NCBI RefSeq assembly: GCF_000378465.1
Contig: NZ_KB899921.1
Span: 1-64,000 of the forward strand
Length of the DNA stretch: 64,000 nt
DNA from: Elioraea tepidiphila DSM 17972
GTDB lineage: Bacteria > Pseudomonadota > Alphaproteobacteria > Acetobacterales > Acetobacteraceae
Direction: 5' to 3'
Made by a program: the position numbers and the translations under genes. Shown piece by piece: positions 29,439 through 37,958 of this stretch. The notes below the pieces were generated by a model. The model did no database searches. It was not told where the DNA came from and saw nothing but the letters and a program-made list of their open reading frames with translations. Position 1 is the stretch's first letter; each line of letters starts with the position of its first letter.

Positions 29439-30397
29439 TGCACGGTGATCCCGGCGGCCTGGATCACGCCCCTCCAGGTCTCGCTCTCGGCGCGGATATG
29501 CGCCTCTGCCTCGGCCGGGCCGTGGTGCGGCAGGTCCGAGCCCGCGCGCGCCAGCCCCTCGCGCAGCGCTGCCGAGCCGCGCGCCGCTGCCACGGCAGCC
29601 GCGATCCGCTGCACGACCGGCTCCGGGGTCGCACGCGGCACGAACAGCCCGTGCCAGGTGACGACGCTGAGGTCGGGCAGCCCCGCCTCACGCGCGGTCG
29701 GCACCTCGGGCAGCGCGCCCATGCGGCTCTCGCCGGTGACGAACAGCGCCGCGACCTTGCCCTCCGCGATGTGGCCCTGCACGGCCGAGAGCAGGGTGAT
29801 GAAGGCCGCGATCCGCCCGCCGAGCAGATCCGTCATCGCCTCGGGGCTGCCGCGATAGGGCACGTGCTCCAGCCGCACCCCCGTGCGCAGCTTGAACAGC
29901 TCCATGCCGAGATGGGCGAGGCTGCCGGGGCCGACACTGGCGTAGGACAGGTCGGAACCGGGTGCGCGTGCCTTGGCGAGGAACTCGGGCAATGTCCGCG
30001 CGACCCGCGCATCGGCGGCGAACACGAAAGGCGCGATCGCGAGCAGCGCCACGGGGCGGAGATCGTTCAGCGGATCGATCGGCAGGTTGCTGCGCAGGTG
30101 CGGGATCATGGTGAAGCTGCCGGGGAAGCAGACGAGCAGCGTCTGTCCGTCGGGCCGGGCGCGCGCGGCAGCCTCGGCGCCGATCATGCCGCCCGCGCCG
30201 GCGCGCGGCTCGGTGATGATCGCATGCCCGCCGATCTGTTCCTTGATCGCATCGGCCCAGAGCCGCGCGGTGAGGTCGACCGTGCTGCCGCCGGGCGCGC
30301 AGACGATGATGCGGATGGGGTCCCGGCCGGGCCAGTCCTGGGCGAGGGCGGGGGTGGCCACCAGCAGGGCGGCGAGGGCAGCGGCGATCAGGCGCAT
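29435..30397 (-). CDS. Tripartite tricarboxylate transporter binding protein (Bug/TctC) 3
   Basis: The 320-residue periplasmic binding protein has a Sec-type signal peptide MRLIAAALAALLVATPALAQ. IRIIVCAPGGSTVDLTARLW, EPRAGAGGMIGAEAA and VPYRGSPEAMTDLLGGR are Bug features. It reads from a predicted promoter at 30429-30456 and is translationally coupled to an SDR. The TctBA pair starts 1.4 kb away in the opposite direction and could be its permease; this is inferred. Confidence 0.9.
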   Translation of the reverse strand: MRLIAAALAALLVATPALAQDWPGRDPIRIIVCAPGGSTVDLTARLWADAIKEQIGGHAIITEPRAGAGGMIGAEAAARARPDGQTLLVCFPGSFTMIPHLRSNLPIDPLNDLRPVALLAIAPFVFAADARVARTLPEFLAKARAPGSDLSYASVGPGSLAHLGMELFKLRTGVRLEHVPYRGSPEAMTDLLGGRIAAFITLLSAVQGHIAEGKVAALFVTGESRMGALPEVPTAREAGLPDLSVVTWHGLFVPRATPEPVVQRIAAAVAAARGSAALREGLARAGSDLPHHGPAEAEAHIRAESETWRGVIQAAGITVQ

Positions 30398-30428
30398 GGC
30401 GGACGGTTCCCCGAAGCGGTGCGGGGTG

Positions 30429-30456
30429 AGACTAGTCGAGCGCAGGGGCCGTTCAA
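30429..30456 (-). promoter_or_regulatory. Predicted promoter of tctC3-SDR
   Basis: On the minus strand the -35 box TTGAAC (30451-30456) and the -10 box TAGTCT (30429-30434) are separated by 16 bases, upstream of the tctC3 ATG at 30397. Confidence 0.5.
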
Positions 30457-30476
30457 GTCGGGCGGCGCAGGGCGCG

Positions 30477-30505
30477 TTGACAAGCCGGGTCGGGGGTGAG
30501 AATGC
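30477..30505 (+). promoter_or_regulatory. Predicted promoter of the methyltransferase gene
   Basis: A perfect TTGACA at 30477-30482 is followed after 17 bases by a weak -10 (GAATGC, 30500-30505). It is divergent from and only 20 bases away from the tctC3 promoter. Confidence 0.4.
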
Positions 30506-30629
30506 CGCCGCGCGCGATCTCCGATCGCTCCCCGCCGTGGATGGTGCCTGCCCGGAGAGCGGACGGACCCGATGAGCGGCGGGCGTGCGCCCCGGGCAAG
30601 GGCCGCGTCCCGAAACTTCTGGAGCCACG

Positions 30630-31580
30630 ATGCCACCGGTGAACCCGCATTTCGACCACGATCGGGTGGTCTGGCGCGACGAGTATTCCGGCCAGTACGA
30701 GCCGGTCGCCTATGACGCGCAGTTCGACGGGCAGTGGAAGCTGTTCCTGGACGGCCAGCAGGGCTTCGTGCGGCACACCGGCGTCGAGACCTCGGACGAG
30801 TACATCGACGACCGGATCGAGGAACTGACAGGCGTGGCGGATTACCTGCTGCGGCGGCGCTATGGAATGCTCGCCGAGGCCGTGAAACGGGTCACCGGCC
30901 GGGCTGCGCGGGCGCAACGGCGCGGCATCGGTGGGCGGCTCCATCTCGCGCCGAAATTCCCGATCGACCATTTCCAGGGCAAGCGTTGCCTCGACATCGG
31001 CTGCGGTGCCGGGCGCTGGACCCGCACGCTGCTGGCACTCGGCGCCTCCGTGAAGTCGGTCGACGTGTCCGAGCACGGGCTGAAATCGACCCGGCGCTTC
31101 AACAGCGATGTCGAGCGGCTGGACCTGTTCGAGATCGCCGAGCGCCGGCCCGATCTGCATGGGGCCTTCGACTTCACCCTGTGCTGGGGCGTTGTCATGT
31201 GCACCCACGATCCGCTGGTCGCGTTCCGCAATGTCGCGCGCACGGTGAAACCGGGTGGAGAGCTCTATGTGATGGTGTATGCGCCGACCTATCACGCTTC
31301 GGAGTTCGTGCTGTCCTCGCGCAGGCACTACCACCGGGCGCTCGCGACCCCGGAGCAGCGCTTCACCTACGTTCTTGAACTGGCCGGCGAGGATCGTGAC
31401 AACGCCATCAACTACATGGACATGCTCAACACGTTCTACAACTGGACCATCGACGAGGCGACGCTGAACGGCTGGTACGCCATGTGCGGCTTCGAGCCGC
31501 CGGTCTTTCTCAACGCCGCCGAGCCGCACAAGGGCGCGCATCACGTCCTGGGCCGCAAGCGCGCGGACGCGCGCGGCTGA
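30630..31580 (+). CDS. Class I SAM-dependent methyltransferase
   Basis: The 316-residue protein has methyltransferase motif I at CLDIGCGAGRWTRTLLALGA, then VKSVDVSEHGLKSTRRF (acidic loop) and FDFTLCWGVVMCTHDPLVAF. An N-terminal extension of about 110 residues (VVWRDEYSGQYEPVAYDAQF) precedes the fold; it resembles leaders of methyltransferases in surface-glycan clusters, but no such cluster is here. The ATG at 30630 follows GGAG. Substrate unknown. Confidence 0.8.
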   Translation: MPPVNPHFDHDRVVWRDEYSGQYEPVAYDAQFDGQWKLFLDGQQGFVRHTGVETSDEYIDDRIEELTGVADYLLRRRYGMLAEAVKRVTGRAARAQRRGIGGRLHLAPKFPIDHFQGKRCLDIGCGAGRWTRTLLALGASVKSVDVSEHGLKSTRRFNSDVERLDLFEIAERRPDLHGAFDFTLCWGVVMCTHDPLVAFRNVARTVKPGGELYVMVYAPTYHASEFVLSSRRHYHRALATPEQRFTYVLELAGEDRDNAINYMDMLNTFYNWTIDEATLNGWYAMCGFEPPVFLNAAEPHKGAHHVLGRKRADARG

Positions 31581-31725
31581 GCCGGCTCGTCGATGGCGAC
31601 GGCCTGGGGGAGGGTGCCGGACGGGTCCGAGGGTCGACCCGCGCGCTGGCCCGCGGCGCGGGGCCTCGTGACGAATGGCCCCGGCGACCGGTTCGCCGAT
31701 CGCGGTTGCGCGGCTTCGTAATCTG

Positions 31726-31771
31726 CGGCAAAGCTTGCCGTGTTCCGCGCGGACGGGGCGGTCCGTCCGCG
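31726..31771 (+). promoter_or_regulatory. Operator-like palindrome and leader hairpin upstream of tctBA
   Basis: CGGCAA-AGC-TTGCCG (31726-31740) is a perfect 15-base inverted repeat. CGCGGACGG/CCGTCCGCG (31748-31756/31763-31771) forms a 9-bp stem with a GGCGGT loop. Both lie in the 233-base gap before tctB; nothing else was recognised there. Regulatory function is inferred. Confidence 0.4.
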
Positions 31772-31813
31772 ACATGCCGCGCCGCAGCGTCGGCCGGCCA
31801 GGGGGAGACGGCG

Positions 31814-32266
31814 ATGCGGGAGACACGCATCGACATCCGCGAGCTGCTCGCGGGCGCGTTCACCATTGCCTTGGGCGCTGCCGCGGTCTGGATCGCGCAG
31901 GACTACCCGTTCGGGCAGTTGCGGCGGATGGGCCCGGGCTACTTCCCCACCTCGCTCGGCTGGCTGCTGGTCGCGCTCGGCGCTGCGATCTTCGCCGGCG
32001 GCTTCCTGCGCCCCGGGCTCCAGCCCCGGCCCGAGTGGCGCAACATGATCGCGGTGCTGGCCGGCATCCTCGCCTTCGCGCTGATGGTCGAGCGGTTCGG
32101 CCTGATCGCCGCCACCGCTGCCCTGGTCTGCATCACCGCTGCCGCGGATCGCGAGTCGAGCCTGCGCGGCACGATCATCCTCGCCCTCTGCCTGATCGCG
32201 ATGACCGTCGGCATCTTCGTCTACGGCCTTGGCATTCCGTTCCGTCTCTGGAATTGGCCGGCCTGA
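31814..32266 (+). CDS. tctB: Tripartite tricarboxylate transporter small membrane subunit TctB
   Basis: The 150-residue protein has four predicted membrane helices (LAGAFTIALGAAAVWIA, SLGWLLVALGAAIFAGGF, MIAVLAGILAFALMV, IILALCLIAMTVGIFVYGLG). The MGPGYFPTSLGWLL motif after the first helix is the TctB signature. GGGGGAGA precedes the ATG. It lies four bases before tctA, forming the two-subunit permease. No tctC is in this operon. Confidence 0.88.
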   Translation: MRETRIDIRELLAGAFTIALGAAAVWIAQDYPFGQLRRMGPGYFPTSLGWLLVALGAAIFAGGFLRPGLQPRPEWRNMIAVLAGILAFALMVERFGLIAATAALVCITAAADRESSLRGTIILALCLIAMTVGIFVYGLGIPFRLWNWPA

Positions 32267-32270
32267 TCCC

Positions 32271-33785
32271 ATGACGCTCATCGACAACCTGGCCCTCGGC
32301 TTCGACACCGCGCTTTCGGCGACGACGCTGTTCTGGTGCTTCGTGGGGGTGACGCTCGGCACGTTCATCGGCGTGCTGCCGGGGGTGGGGGCGCTCGCCA
32401 CCGTCTCGATGCTGCTCCCCCTGACCTTCCACCTCGATCCGACCACGGCCCTCGTGATGCTCGCCGGGATCTATTACGGCGCGCAGTACGGCGGCTCGAC
32501 CGCCTCGATCCTGCTCAACCTGCCGGGCACGCCCTCGGCCGCGGTGACCTGCCTCGACGGCTATCCGATGGCCAAGCAGGGCCGCGCCGGCGTGGCGCTG
32601 GCGATGACCACCTTCGCCTCGTTCTTCGGCTCCTGCGTGGCGATCGTGATCATCGCCAATTTCGCCGCGCCGCTCGCCGAGGTGGCGTTGCGCTTCGGTC
32701 CGGCCGAGTACTTCTCCATGATGGTGCTGGGGCTGCTCGCCGCGGCCACGCTCGCCCAGGGCTCCCCCTTCAAGGGGGTGGCGGTGGTGGTGATCGGTCT
32801 CGTGCTCGGCCTGGTCGGCACCGATGTGAACACGGGCATGCAGCGCTTCACCTTCGGCATTCCCGACCTGTTCGACGGGCTCAACCTCGTCGCGGTCGCG
32901 ATGGGGTTGTTCGGCGTTTCCGAGGTGATCGCCAATGTCGGCAAGGTGCGCGCGGTCTCGGGCGATGCCGGCAAGATCACGCTGCGCAGCCTGATCCCGA
33001 CGCGCGACGATGTGCGCCGGTCCTGGTTCCCGATGGCGCGCGGTTCGGGCGTGGGCGCCTTCTTCGGCATCCTGCCGGGCACCGGCTCCTCGATCGCCGC
33101 GTTCATGTCCTACGCGGTCGAGAAGCGCGTGGCGAAGGATCCCTCGCGCTTCGGCAAGGGCGCGATCGAGGGCATCATGGCGCCCGAGAGCGCCAACAAC
33201 TCCGCCGCCCAGTCCGCCTTCATCCCCACCCTGACGCTGGGCATTCCGGGCGATGCGGTGATGGCGCTGATGCTGGGGGCACTGATGATCCACGGCATCG
33301 CGCCCGGCCCGCGCGTGGTGGTGGAGCATCCGCAGCTGTTCTGGGGGCTGATCGCCTCCTTCTGGATCGGCAACATCATGCTGGTGATCCTGAACCTGCC
33401 GCTGGTCGGGATCTGGGTGAAGATGCTGCAGATTCCCTATCGCATCCTCTATCCGTCGATCCTGCTGTTCATCTGCATCGGCGTCTATTCGATCAACAAC
33501 AACGCCTTCGACGTACTTCAGGTGGTGGTGTTCGGCTTGATCGGCTACGGCATGATGATCATGGGCTTCGAGCCGGCGCCGCTGCTGCTGGGCTACATCC
33601 TCGGACCGCTGATGGAGGAGCATCTGAGGCGCGCGCTCCTGCTCTCGCGCGGCGACATGAGCGTGTTCCTGACCCGCCCGATCTCGGCCGGGTTCCTGAC
33701 CGCGACCCTCCTGCTGCTTGCCTTCGTCACCTGGAGCGCGCTGCGCCGCCGCGGCCAGCCCTCGCCGGCGATGGTGGGGGGCTGA
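32271..33785 (+). CDS. tctA: Tripartite tricarboxylate transporter large membrane subunit TctA
   Basis: The 504-residue permease has about 11-12 membrane helices and two TctA repeats. GVGALATVSMLLPLTF, YYGAQYGGSTASILLNLPG and LDGYPMAKQGRAGVAL in the first half, and GTGSSIAAFMSYAVEKR with APESANNSAAQSAFIPTLTL in the second, are family signatures. It imports carboxylates with cation symport using TctC proteins; the three orphan TctC genes in the window may feed it. Confidence 0.93.
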   Translation: MTLIDNLALGFDTALSATTLFWCFVGVTLGTFIGVLPGVGALATVSMLLPLTFHLDPTTALVMLAGIYYGAQYGGSTASILLNLPGTPSAAVTCLDGYPMAKQGRAGVALAMTTFASFFGSCVAIVIIANFAAPLAEVALRFGPAEYFSMMVLGLLAAATLAQGSPFKGVAVVVIGLVLGLVGTDVNTGMQRFTFGIPDLFDGLNLVAVAMGLFGVSEVIANVGKVRAVSGDAGKITLRSLIPTRDDVRRSWFPMARGSGVGAFFGILPGTGSSIAAFMSYAVEKRVAKDPSRFGKGAIEGIMAPESANNSAAQSAFIPTLTLGIPGDAVMALMLGALMIHGIAPGPRVVVEHPQLFWGLIASFWIGNIMLVILNLPLVGIWVKMLQIPYRILYPSILLFICIGVYSINNNAFDVLQVVVFGLIGYGMMIMGFEPAPLLLGYILGPLMEEHLRRALLLSRGDMSVFLTRPISAGFLTATLLLLAFVTWSALRRRGQPSPAMVGG

Positions 33786-33804
33786 TCGGGCGCACGGCGC
33801 GCCG

Positions 33805-34239
33805 CTACTTCGCCTCGCGCTGGGCCTCGGCGAGCACGCGCGCCATCTGGCTCAGCGCCGCCTGGTGACGCTCGTTGCTGATCTGCGCGAAGTTCCGTGC
33901 CACTTCGAGGCAGAGCCGCTGGCGCTGGGTCAGTTGCACCGCCTCGCCGCCCGTGCCGATGCCGTCGAAGAACCAGCTCACCGGCACGCCGAGCACCTGG
34001 GCGATGCCGTAGAGCCGTCCCGCGGAGATGCGGTTCAGCCCGCGCTCGTATTTGTGCGCCTGCTGGTAGGTGACGCCGATTGCCTCGGCGAGCTGCTGCT
34101 GGCTCATGCCGAGCAGCAGGCGCCGTTCGCGGATGCGCGCGCCGACATGCCGATCGACGACACCGGCACGCAGCGGCGCAGGCATCGGGCCGCGCTGGCC
34201 GTTGCCGTCGGACGGATCGCCCGAGGACGAGATGGTCAT
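33805..34239 (-). CDS. XRE-family helix-turn-helix regulator
   Basis: This 144-residue regulator has a Cro/C1 helix-turn-helix at residues ~30-85 (VGARIRERRLLLGMSQQQLA, GVTYQQAHKYERGLNRISAG) and a helical C-terminus rich in Arg and Gln. The ATG at 34239 has GGGAGAT upstream. It is a paralogue of the regulator at 43557-44024, sharing the VGxRIRxRRxLLGMSQ and KYERGxNR segments. It lies convergent with tctA and upstream of nothing on its strand. Confidence 0.85.
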   Translation of the reverse strand: MTISSSGDPSDGNGQRGPMPAPLRAGVVDRHVGARIRERRLLLGMSQQQLAEAIGVTYQQAHKYERGLNRISAGRLYGIAQVLGVPVSWFFDGIGTGGEAVQLTQRQRLCLEVARNFAQISNERHQAALSQMARVLAEAQREAK

Positions 34240-34419
34240 GATGATCTCCCGTTCTGGTACGGTCTGGGTGGGCGCCGTACCGTCGGACGATGGCCTAATC
34301 CGGACATTCGGCCCTGGGTTGCCGCGGCGCGCGCTCACAAACCCGCGAGGGGCGCCGCGTCGTGCCGGCCTGCGCGCGTCGTCGCCCGACCGGGGGGTGC
34401 AGCACCCGGGGACGCCGCC

Positions 34420-35049
34420 TCAGCCCTTCCGCCCCTGCAGGGCCTCGAGCTCGCGCTTGAGGGCGGCGAGTTCCCCGCGCAGCCGCTCGAGCTCGCGCAA
34501 CTCCTCCGCCGAGCCCTCCGGCGGCGCCCCGGTCGGGGCCGGCGCCGCGCCGCGATAGAACGGCGCGAACAGGCTGAACGCCCGCTCCATCATGGCGACG
34601 TTCTGCTTGCCCATCTCCTCCATCGAGAAGGGGAAGAACCCCTCCATGGTCTGCTGCATCGCCTTGCGCATCTGCTCCTGCTGGCGCGCGAACAGGCCCA
34701 TCGAGTGTTCGAGGTAGCGCGGCACCAGCGATTGCAGGCTGTCGTCATAGAAGCTGATCAGTTGGCGCAGGAAGCCGATCGGCAGCAGGTTCCGCCCCTT
34801 GCCCTCCTCCTCGACAATGATCTGCGTCAGCACCTGGCGCGTGATGTCCTCGCCCGTCTTGGCGTCATAGACGACGAACTCGCGCCCCTCCTTCACCATC
34901 TGCGCGAGATGATCGAGCGTGACGTACGACGACGCCTCGGTGTTGTAGAGGCGGCGGTTGGCGTATTTCTTCACCACCACCGGCGGGGCCTGCGCGGATG
35001 CTCCGCCCGTGCTGTCGTCAGGAGCGCCCGAACGGACCGGTTCGGCCAT
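34420..35049 (-). CDS. phaR: Polyhydroxyalkanoate synthesis repressor PhaR
   Basis: The 209-residue regulator has the PHB-accumulation N-terminal DNA-binding domain (VVVKKYANRRLYNTEASSYV) followed by ITRQVLTQIIVEEEGKG, RQLISFYDDSLQSLVPRYLE and a helical C-terminus with a coiled coil (ELRELERLRGELAALKREL). PhaR senses PHB and represses phasin and its own gene. A TTGC-AGC-GCAG site lies 25-35 bases upstream. It diverges from the PHA genes. Confidence 0.93.
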   Translation of the reverse strand: MAEPVRSGAPDDSTGGASAQAPPVVVKKYANRRLYNTEASSYVTLDHLAQMVKEGREFVVYDAKTGEDITRQVLTQIIVEEEGKGRNLLPIGFLRQLISFYDDSLQSLVPRYLEHSMGLFARQQEQMRKAMQQTMEGFFPFSMEEMGKQNVAMMERAFSLFAPFYRGAAPAPTGAPPEGSAEELRELERLRGELAALKRELEALQGRKG

Positions 35050-35073
35050 CAGCGTCTTCCTCTTGCCGCCATG

Positions 35074-35084
35074 TTGCAGCGCAG
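35074..35084. promoter_or_regulatory. Candidate PhaR binding site
   Basis: TTGC-AGC-GCAG differs by one base from the CTGC-N3-GCAG site reported for PhaR in Paracoccus/Rhodobacter. It sits in the phaR/PhaE-like divergent gap, 25 bases before the phaR start, consistent with autoregulation. Confidence 0.4.
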
Positions 35085-35168
35085 CCTAGCACCGCCGTCC
35101 CCCTGCTTCACGCGCTATCTCGCACCGCACCACTGGTCTAGGATGGCGTCCGGAGATGGACGGGACCG

Positions 35169-35597
35169 ATGGACGGGGCCGAGGAGTCAGGGGCCGAGCT
35201 CGACGCGCTTGCCCGGGACTGGATCACGCTGTGGCAGAGCGAACTGACCGCGCTCGCGTCCGACCCGGAGGCGGTCGAGGCATGGACGCGGCTGCTGTCG
35301 CTCTGGGCCGGCGCGGCCGCGGCGGGGCTCCGGATGGCGCCGCGCACGGACGCCGTGCATGACCCATACGCCGCCCGGCCCGCTCCGCCGCCGCGGACCG
35401 CGGCCGCTGGCGCTGCATCTGATGCTGGCGGCGTGGCGGGGGATGGCGGCCGCCGCGACGATGCCGTGCTCGCCCGCATCCTCGACCGGCTCGACGCGAT
35501 CGAACGGCGGATCGCCGCGCTGGAGGTCGGACGAGGCCGCGGCGCGGGCCGAGGCGCTGGCCGCGCGCCTGGCCGAAGCCGGGCACGCGCCGGCTGA
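35169..35597 (+). CDS. Small hypothetical protein preceding the PhaC-like gene (PhaE-like?)
   Basis: This 142-residue ORF has an amphipathic helical N-terminus (ALARDWITLWQSELTALASD, AVEAWTRLLSLWAGAAAAGL) and a short coiled coil, [20 protein letters not shown], followed by an Arg/Gly tail. It is not firmly recognised. Position before a PhaC-like gene and the helical/coil character recall a miniature PhaE subunit. Its last 239 bases overlap the next gene in another frame, so either its tail or the other start is uncertain. Confidence 0.5.
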   Translation: MDGAEESGAELDALARDWITLWQSELTALASDPEAVEAWTRLLSLWAGAAAAGLRMAPRTDAVHDPYAARPAPPPRTAAAGAASDAGGVAGDGGRRDDAVLARILDRLDAIERRIAALEVGRGRGAGRGAGRAPGRSRARAG

Positions 35598-36636
35598 GCT
35601 TTCCGGCGCGGTGCTGCGCGAGCTCGCGCGGCAGGACCGCGCGCTGATCGCCGGCATCGCCGCCTATCGCCGCCATCCCTGGCAGCGCACCCTTGCCGAT
35701 CCGCCCGCGCTTTGGGCCGAGGGGGGCTCGCGGCTGCTCGACTACGGCGCCACCGCCGCGCCGAGCCCGGACGCGCCGGTGCTGCTGGTCGTGCCCTCGC
35801 TGGTGAACCGCGCCCATGTGCTCGACCTGATGGAAGGCGGCTCGATGCTGCGCTTCCTGGCCGCGCGCGGGCTCAGGCCGCTCTTGCTCGACTGGGGCTG
35901 GCCGGGCGAGGTGGAGCGGCGCTTCACGCTCACCGACTACATCGCAGGACGGCTCGAACGCGCGCTGGCGGTGGCGGCCGGCGAGGCGGGCGGGCCCGTG
36001 CTGCTCGTCGGGTACTGCATGGGCGGGCTGCTGACCCTCGCAGCGGCCGGGCGCCGGCCCGATCTCGTGCGCGGTCTCGCGCTGCTGGCGACACCCTGGG
36101 ACTTCCACGCCGGCGACCCGGACCGCGCGCGCGCGCTCGCCGCGGCGCTGCCGCTCTACGAGCCGGCGCTCGCCTTCGCCGAGGCCCTGCCGGTCGATGT
36201 GCTCCAGACCATGTTCGCCGCCCTCGATCCCTTCGGCATCGCCGCCAAGTATCGCGGCTTCGCCCGGCTCGATCCGGCGAGCCCCCGCGCGCGGCTGTTC
36301 GTGGCGCTGGAGGACTGGCTGAACGATGGCGTGCCGCTCGCTGCGCCGGTGGCGCGCGAATGTCTCTCGGGCTGGTACGGCCGCAACGATCCGGCGCGCG
36401 GGGCGTGGCGCGTGGCCGGCCTGCCGGTCGATCCCGCGGCGGTGCGGGTTCCCTCCTTCGTCGCCGTGCCGGGGCGGGACCGGATCGTGCCGCCGGAGTC
36501 CGCGCTGCCGCTCGCCAAGGCGCTGCCCGGCGCGGTGCTGCACCAGCCGACCGCGGGCCATATCGGCATGGCGGCGGGCAGCGGCGCCGAGGCGGCGCTG
36601 TGGCGGCCACTCGCCGAGTGGGCGTCTGCCGTGTAG
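35359..36636 (+). CDS. PhaC-like alpha/beta-hydrolase (class III-type PHA synthase or related)
   Basis: The 425-residue alpha/beta-hydrolase has a Cys nucleophile box GYCMGG (Cys at residue 220) rather than a Ser lipase box, as in PHA synthases. [30 protein letters not shown] (Asp) and [10 protein letters not shown] (His) complete the triad region. Length is nearer class III PhaC (~355) than class I (~600). It lies between phaR and phaA, so PHB polymerisation or a related acyl transfer is likely. The start is uncertain because the first ~50 residues overlap the preceding ORF. Confidence 0.8.
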   Translation: MTHTPPGPLRRRGPRPLALHLMLAAWRGMAAAATMPCSPASSTGSTRSNGGSPRWRSDEAAARAEALAARLAEAGHAPAELSGAVLRELARQDRALIAGIAAYRRHPWQRTLADPPALWAEGGSRLLDYGATAAPSPDAPVLLVVPSLVNRAHVLDLMEGGSMLRFLAARGLRPLLLDWGWPGEVERRFTLTDYIAGRLERALAVAAGEAGGPVLLVGYCMGGLLTLAAAGRRPDLVRGLALLATPWDFHAGDPDRARALAAALPLYEPALAFAEALPVDVLQTMFAALDPFGIAAKYRGFARLDPASPRARLFVALEDWLNDGVPLAAPVARECLSGWYGRNDPARGAWRVAGLPVDPAAVRVPSFVAVPGRDRIVPPESALPLAKALPGAVLHQPTAGHIGMAAGSGAEAALWRPLAEWASAV

Positions 36637-36719
36637 CGGGCGAGCTTGTATGCGGTCCTGCCGCGGTGCACCATCGCAGTCATCCGGGCGCGAGCCCCAA
36701 CCCGAGGAGAGAGCCAGCC

Positions 36720-37892
36720 ATGACCGAGGTCGTCATCGCCGCCGCCGCGCGCACGCCCGTCGGCTCCTTCAACGGCGCCTTCGCCACGCTGCCGGCGCAC
36801 GCGCTCGGTGCGGCCGCGATCAAGGGCGCGCTCGGCCGTGCCAAGGTCGCCCCCGAGGAGGTGGACGAGGTGGTCATGGGCCAGATCCTCACCGCGGGGG
36901 CCGGCCAGAACCCCGCGCGCCAGGCGGCCATGGCGGCGGGCATCCCGCACGAGAAAACCGCCTACGGGGTGAACCAGCTCTGCGGTTCGGGTCTGCGCAC
37001 CGTGGCACTCGGCTACCAGGCGATCCTGACGGGCGATGCGAGGATCGTCGTCGCCGGCGGTCAGGAATCCATGACCCAGGCGCCGCACTGCGCGCAGTTG
37101 CGCGCGGGCGTGAAGATGGGCACGGCCGAGTTCCTCGACACCATGCTGAAGGACGGGCTGTGGGACGCGTTCCACGGCTACCACATGGGCAACACCGCCG
37201 AGAACGTGGCGCAGAAGTACCAGATCACGCGCGACCAGCAGGACGCCTTCGCCGCCGAGAGCCAGCAGAAGGCGGGTGCGGCGATGAAGGCCGGGCGGTT
37301 CCGTGACGAGATCGTTCCGGTCACCGTGAAGACGCGCAAGGGCGACGTGGTGGTCGAGAACGACGAGTATCCGCGCCCCGACACCACGGTGGAGGTGCTG
37401 GCCAAGCTGCGCCCGGCCTTCTCGAAGGACGGCACGGTGACGGCGGGCAACGCCTCGGGCATCAACGACGGCGCGGCCGCGGTGGTGCTGATGACGGCGG
37501 CCGAGGCCGCGAAGCGCGGGGTGACGCCGCTCGCGCGCATCGTCGCCTGGGCGACCGCCGGGGTCGATCCGGCGATCATGGGCACGGGACCGATCCCGGC
37601 CAGCCGCATGGCGCTGAAGAAGGCCGGCTGGTCGATCGACGATCTCGACCTGATCGAGGCGAACGAGGCCTTCGCGGCGCAGGCCTGCGCGGTGAACAAG
37701 GATCTCGGCTGGGATCCGGCGAAGGTGAACGTGAACGGGGGCGCGATCGCGCTCGGCCATCCGATCGGGGCCTCGGGCGCGCGCGTGCTCAACACGCTCC
37801 TGTTCGAGATGCAGCGGCGCAATGCCAAGAAGGGGCTCGCGACGCTCTGCATCGGCGGCGGCATGGGCATCGCGATGTGCGTCGAGCGCTGA
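36720..37892 (+). CDS. phaA: Acetyl-CoA acetyltransferase (beta-ketothiolase)
   Basis: The 390-residue thiolase condenses two acetyl-CoA to acetoacetyl-CoA, the first step of PHB synthesis. It has nucleophilic Cys in NQLCGSGLR, His in [16 protein letters not shown] and the second Cys in [18 protein letters not shown] is also present. It has full length, GAGGAGAGAG upstream of the ATG at 36720 and a perfect terminator after the stop. phaB is 1.4 kb downstream beyond a convergent gene. Confidence 0.96.
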   Translation: MTEVVIAAAARTPVGSFNGAFATLPAHALGAAAIKGALGRAKVAPEEVDEVVMGQILTAGAGQNPARQAAMAAGIPHEKTAYGVNQLCGSGLRTVALGYQAILTGDARIVVAGGQESMTQAPHCAQLRAGVKMGTAEFLDTMLKDGLWDAFHGYHMGNTAENVAQKYQITRDQQDAFAAESQQKAGAAMKAGRFRDEIVPVTVKTRKGDVVVENDEYPRPDTTVEVLAKLRPAFSKDGTVTAGNASGINDGAAAVVLMTAAEAAKRGVTPLARIVAWATAGVDPAIMGTGPIPASRMALKKAGWSIDDLDLIEANEAFAAQACAVNKDLGWDPAKVNVNGGAIALGHPIGASGARVLNTLLFEMQRRNAKKGLATLCIGGGMGIAMCVER

Positions 37893-37912
37893 GCGCGCGC
37901 AACGGAGAAAGC

Positions 37913-37947
37913 CGGGGCCGGCGGGCGACCGCCGGCCCCGTTTCGTT
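37913..37947 (+). terminator. Intrinsic terminator after phaA
   Basis: The 12-base arms 37913-37924 and 37929-37940 pair perfectly with a GCGA loop and are followed by TTTCGTT. It separates phaA from the convergent SMP-30 gene. Confidence 0.85.
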
Positions 37948-37958
37948 GGCGAGCGCCC

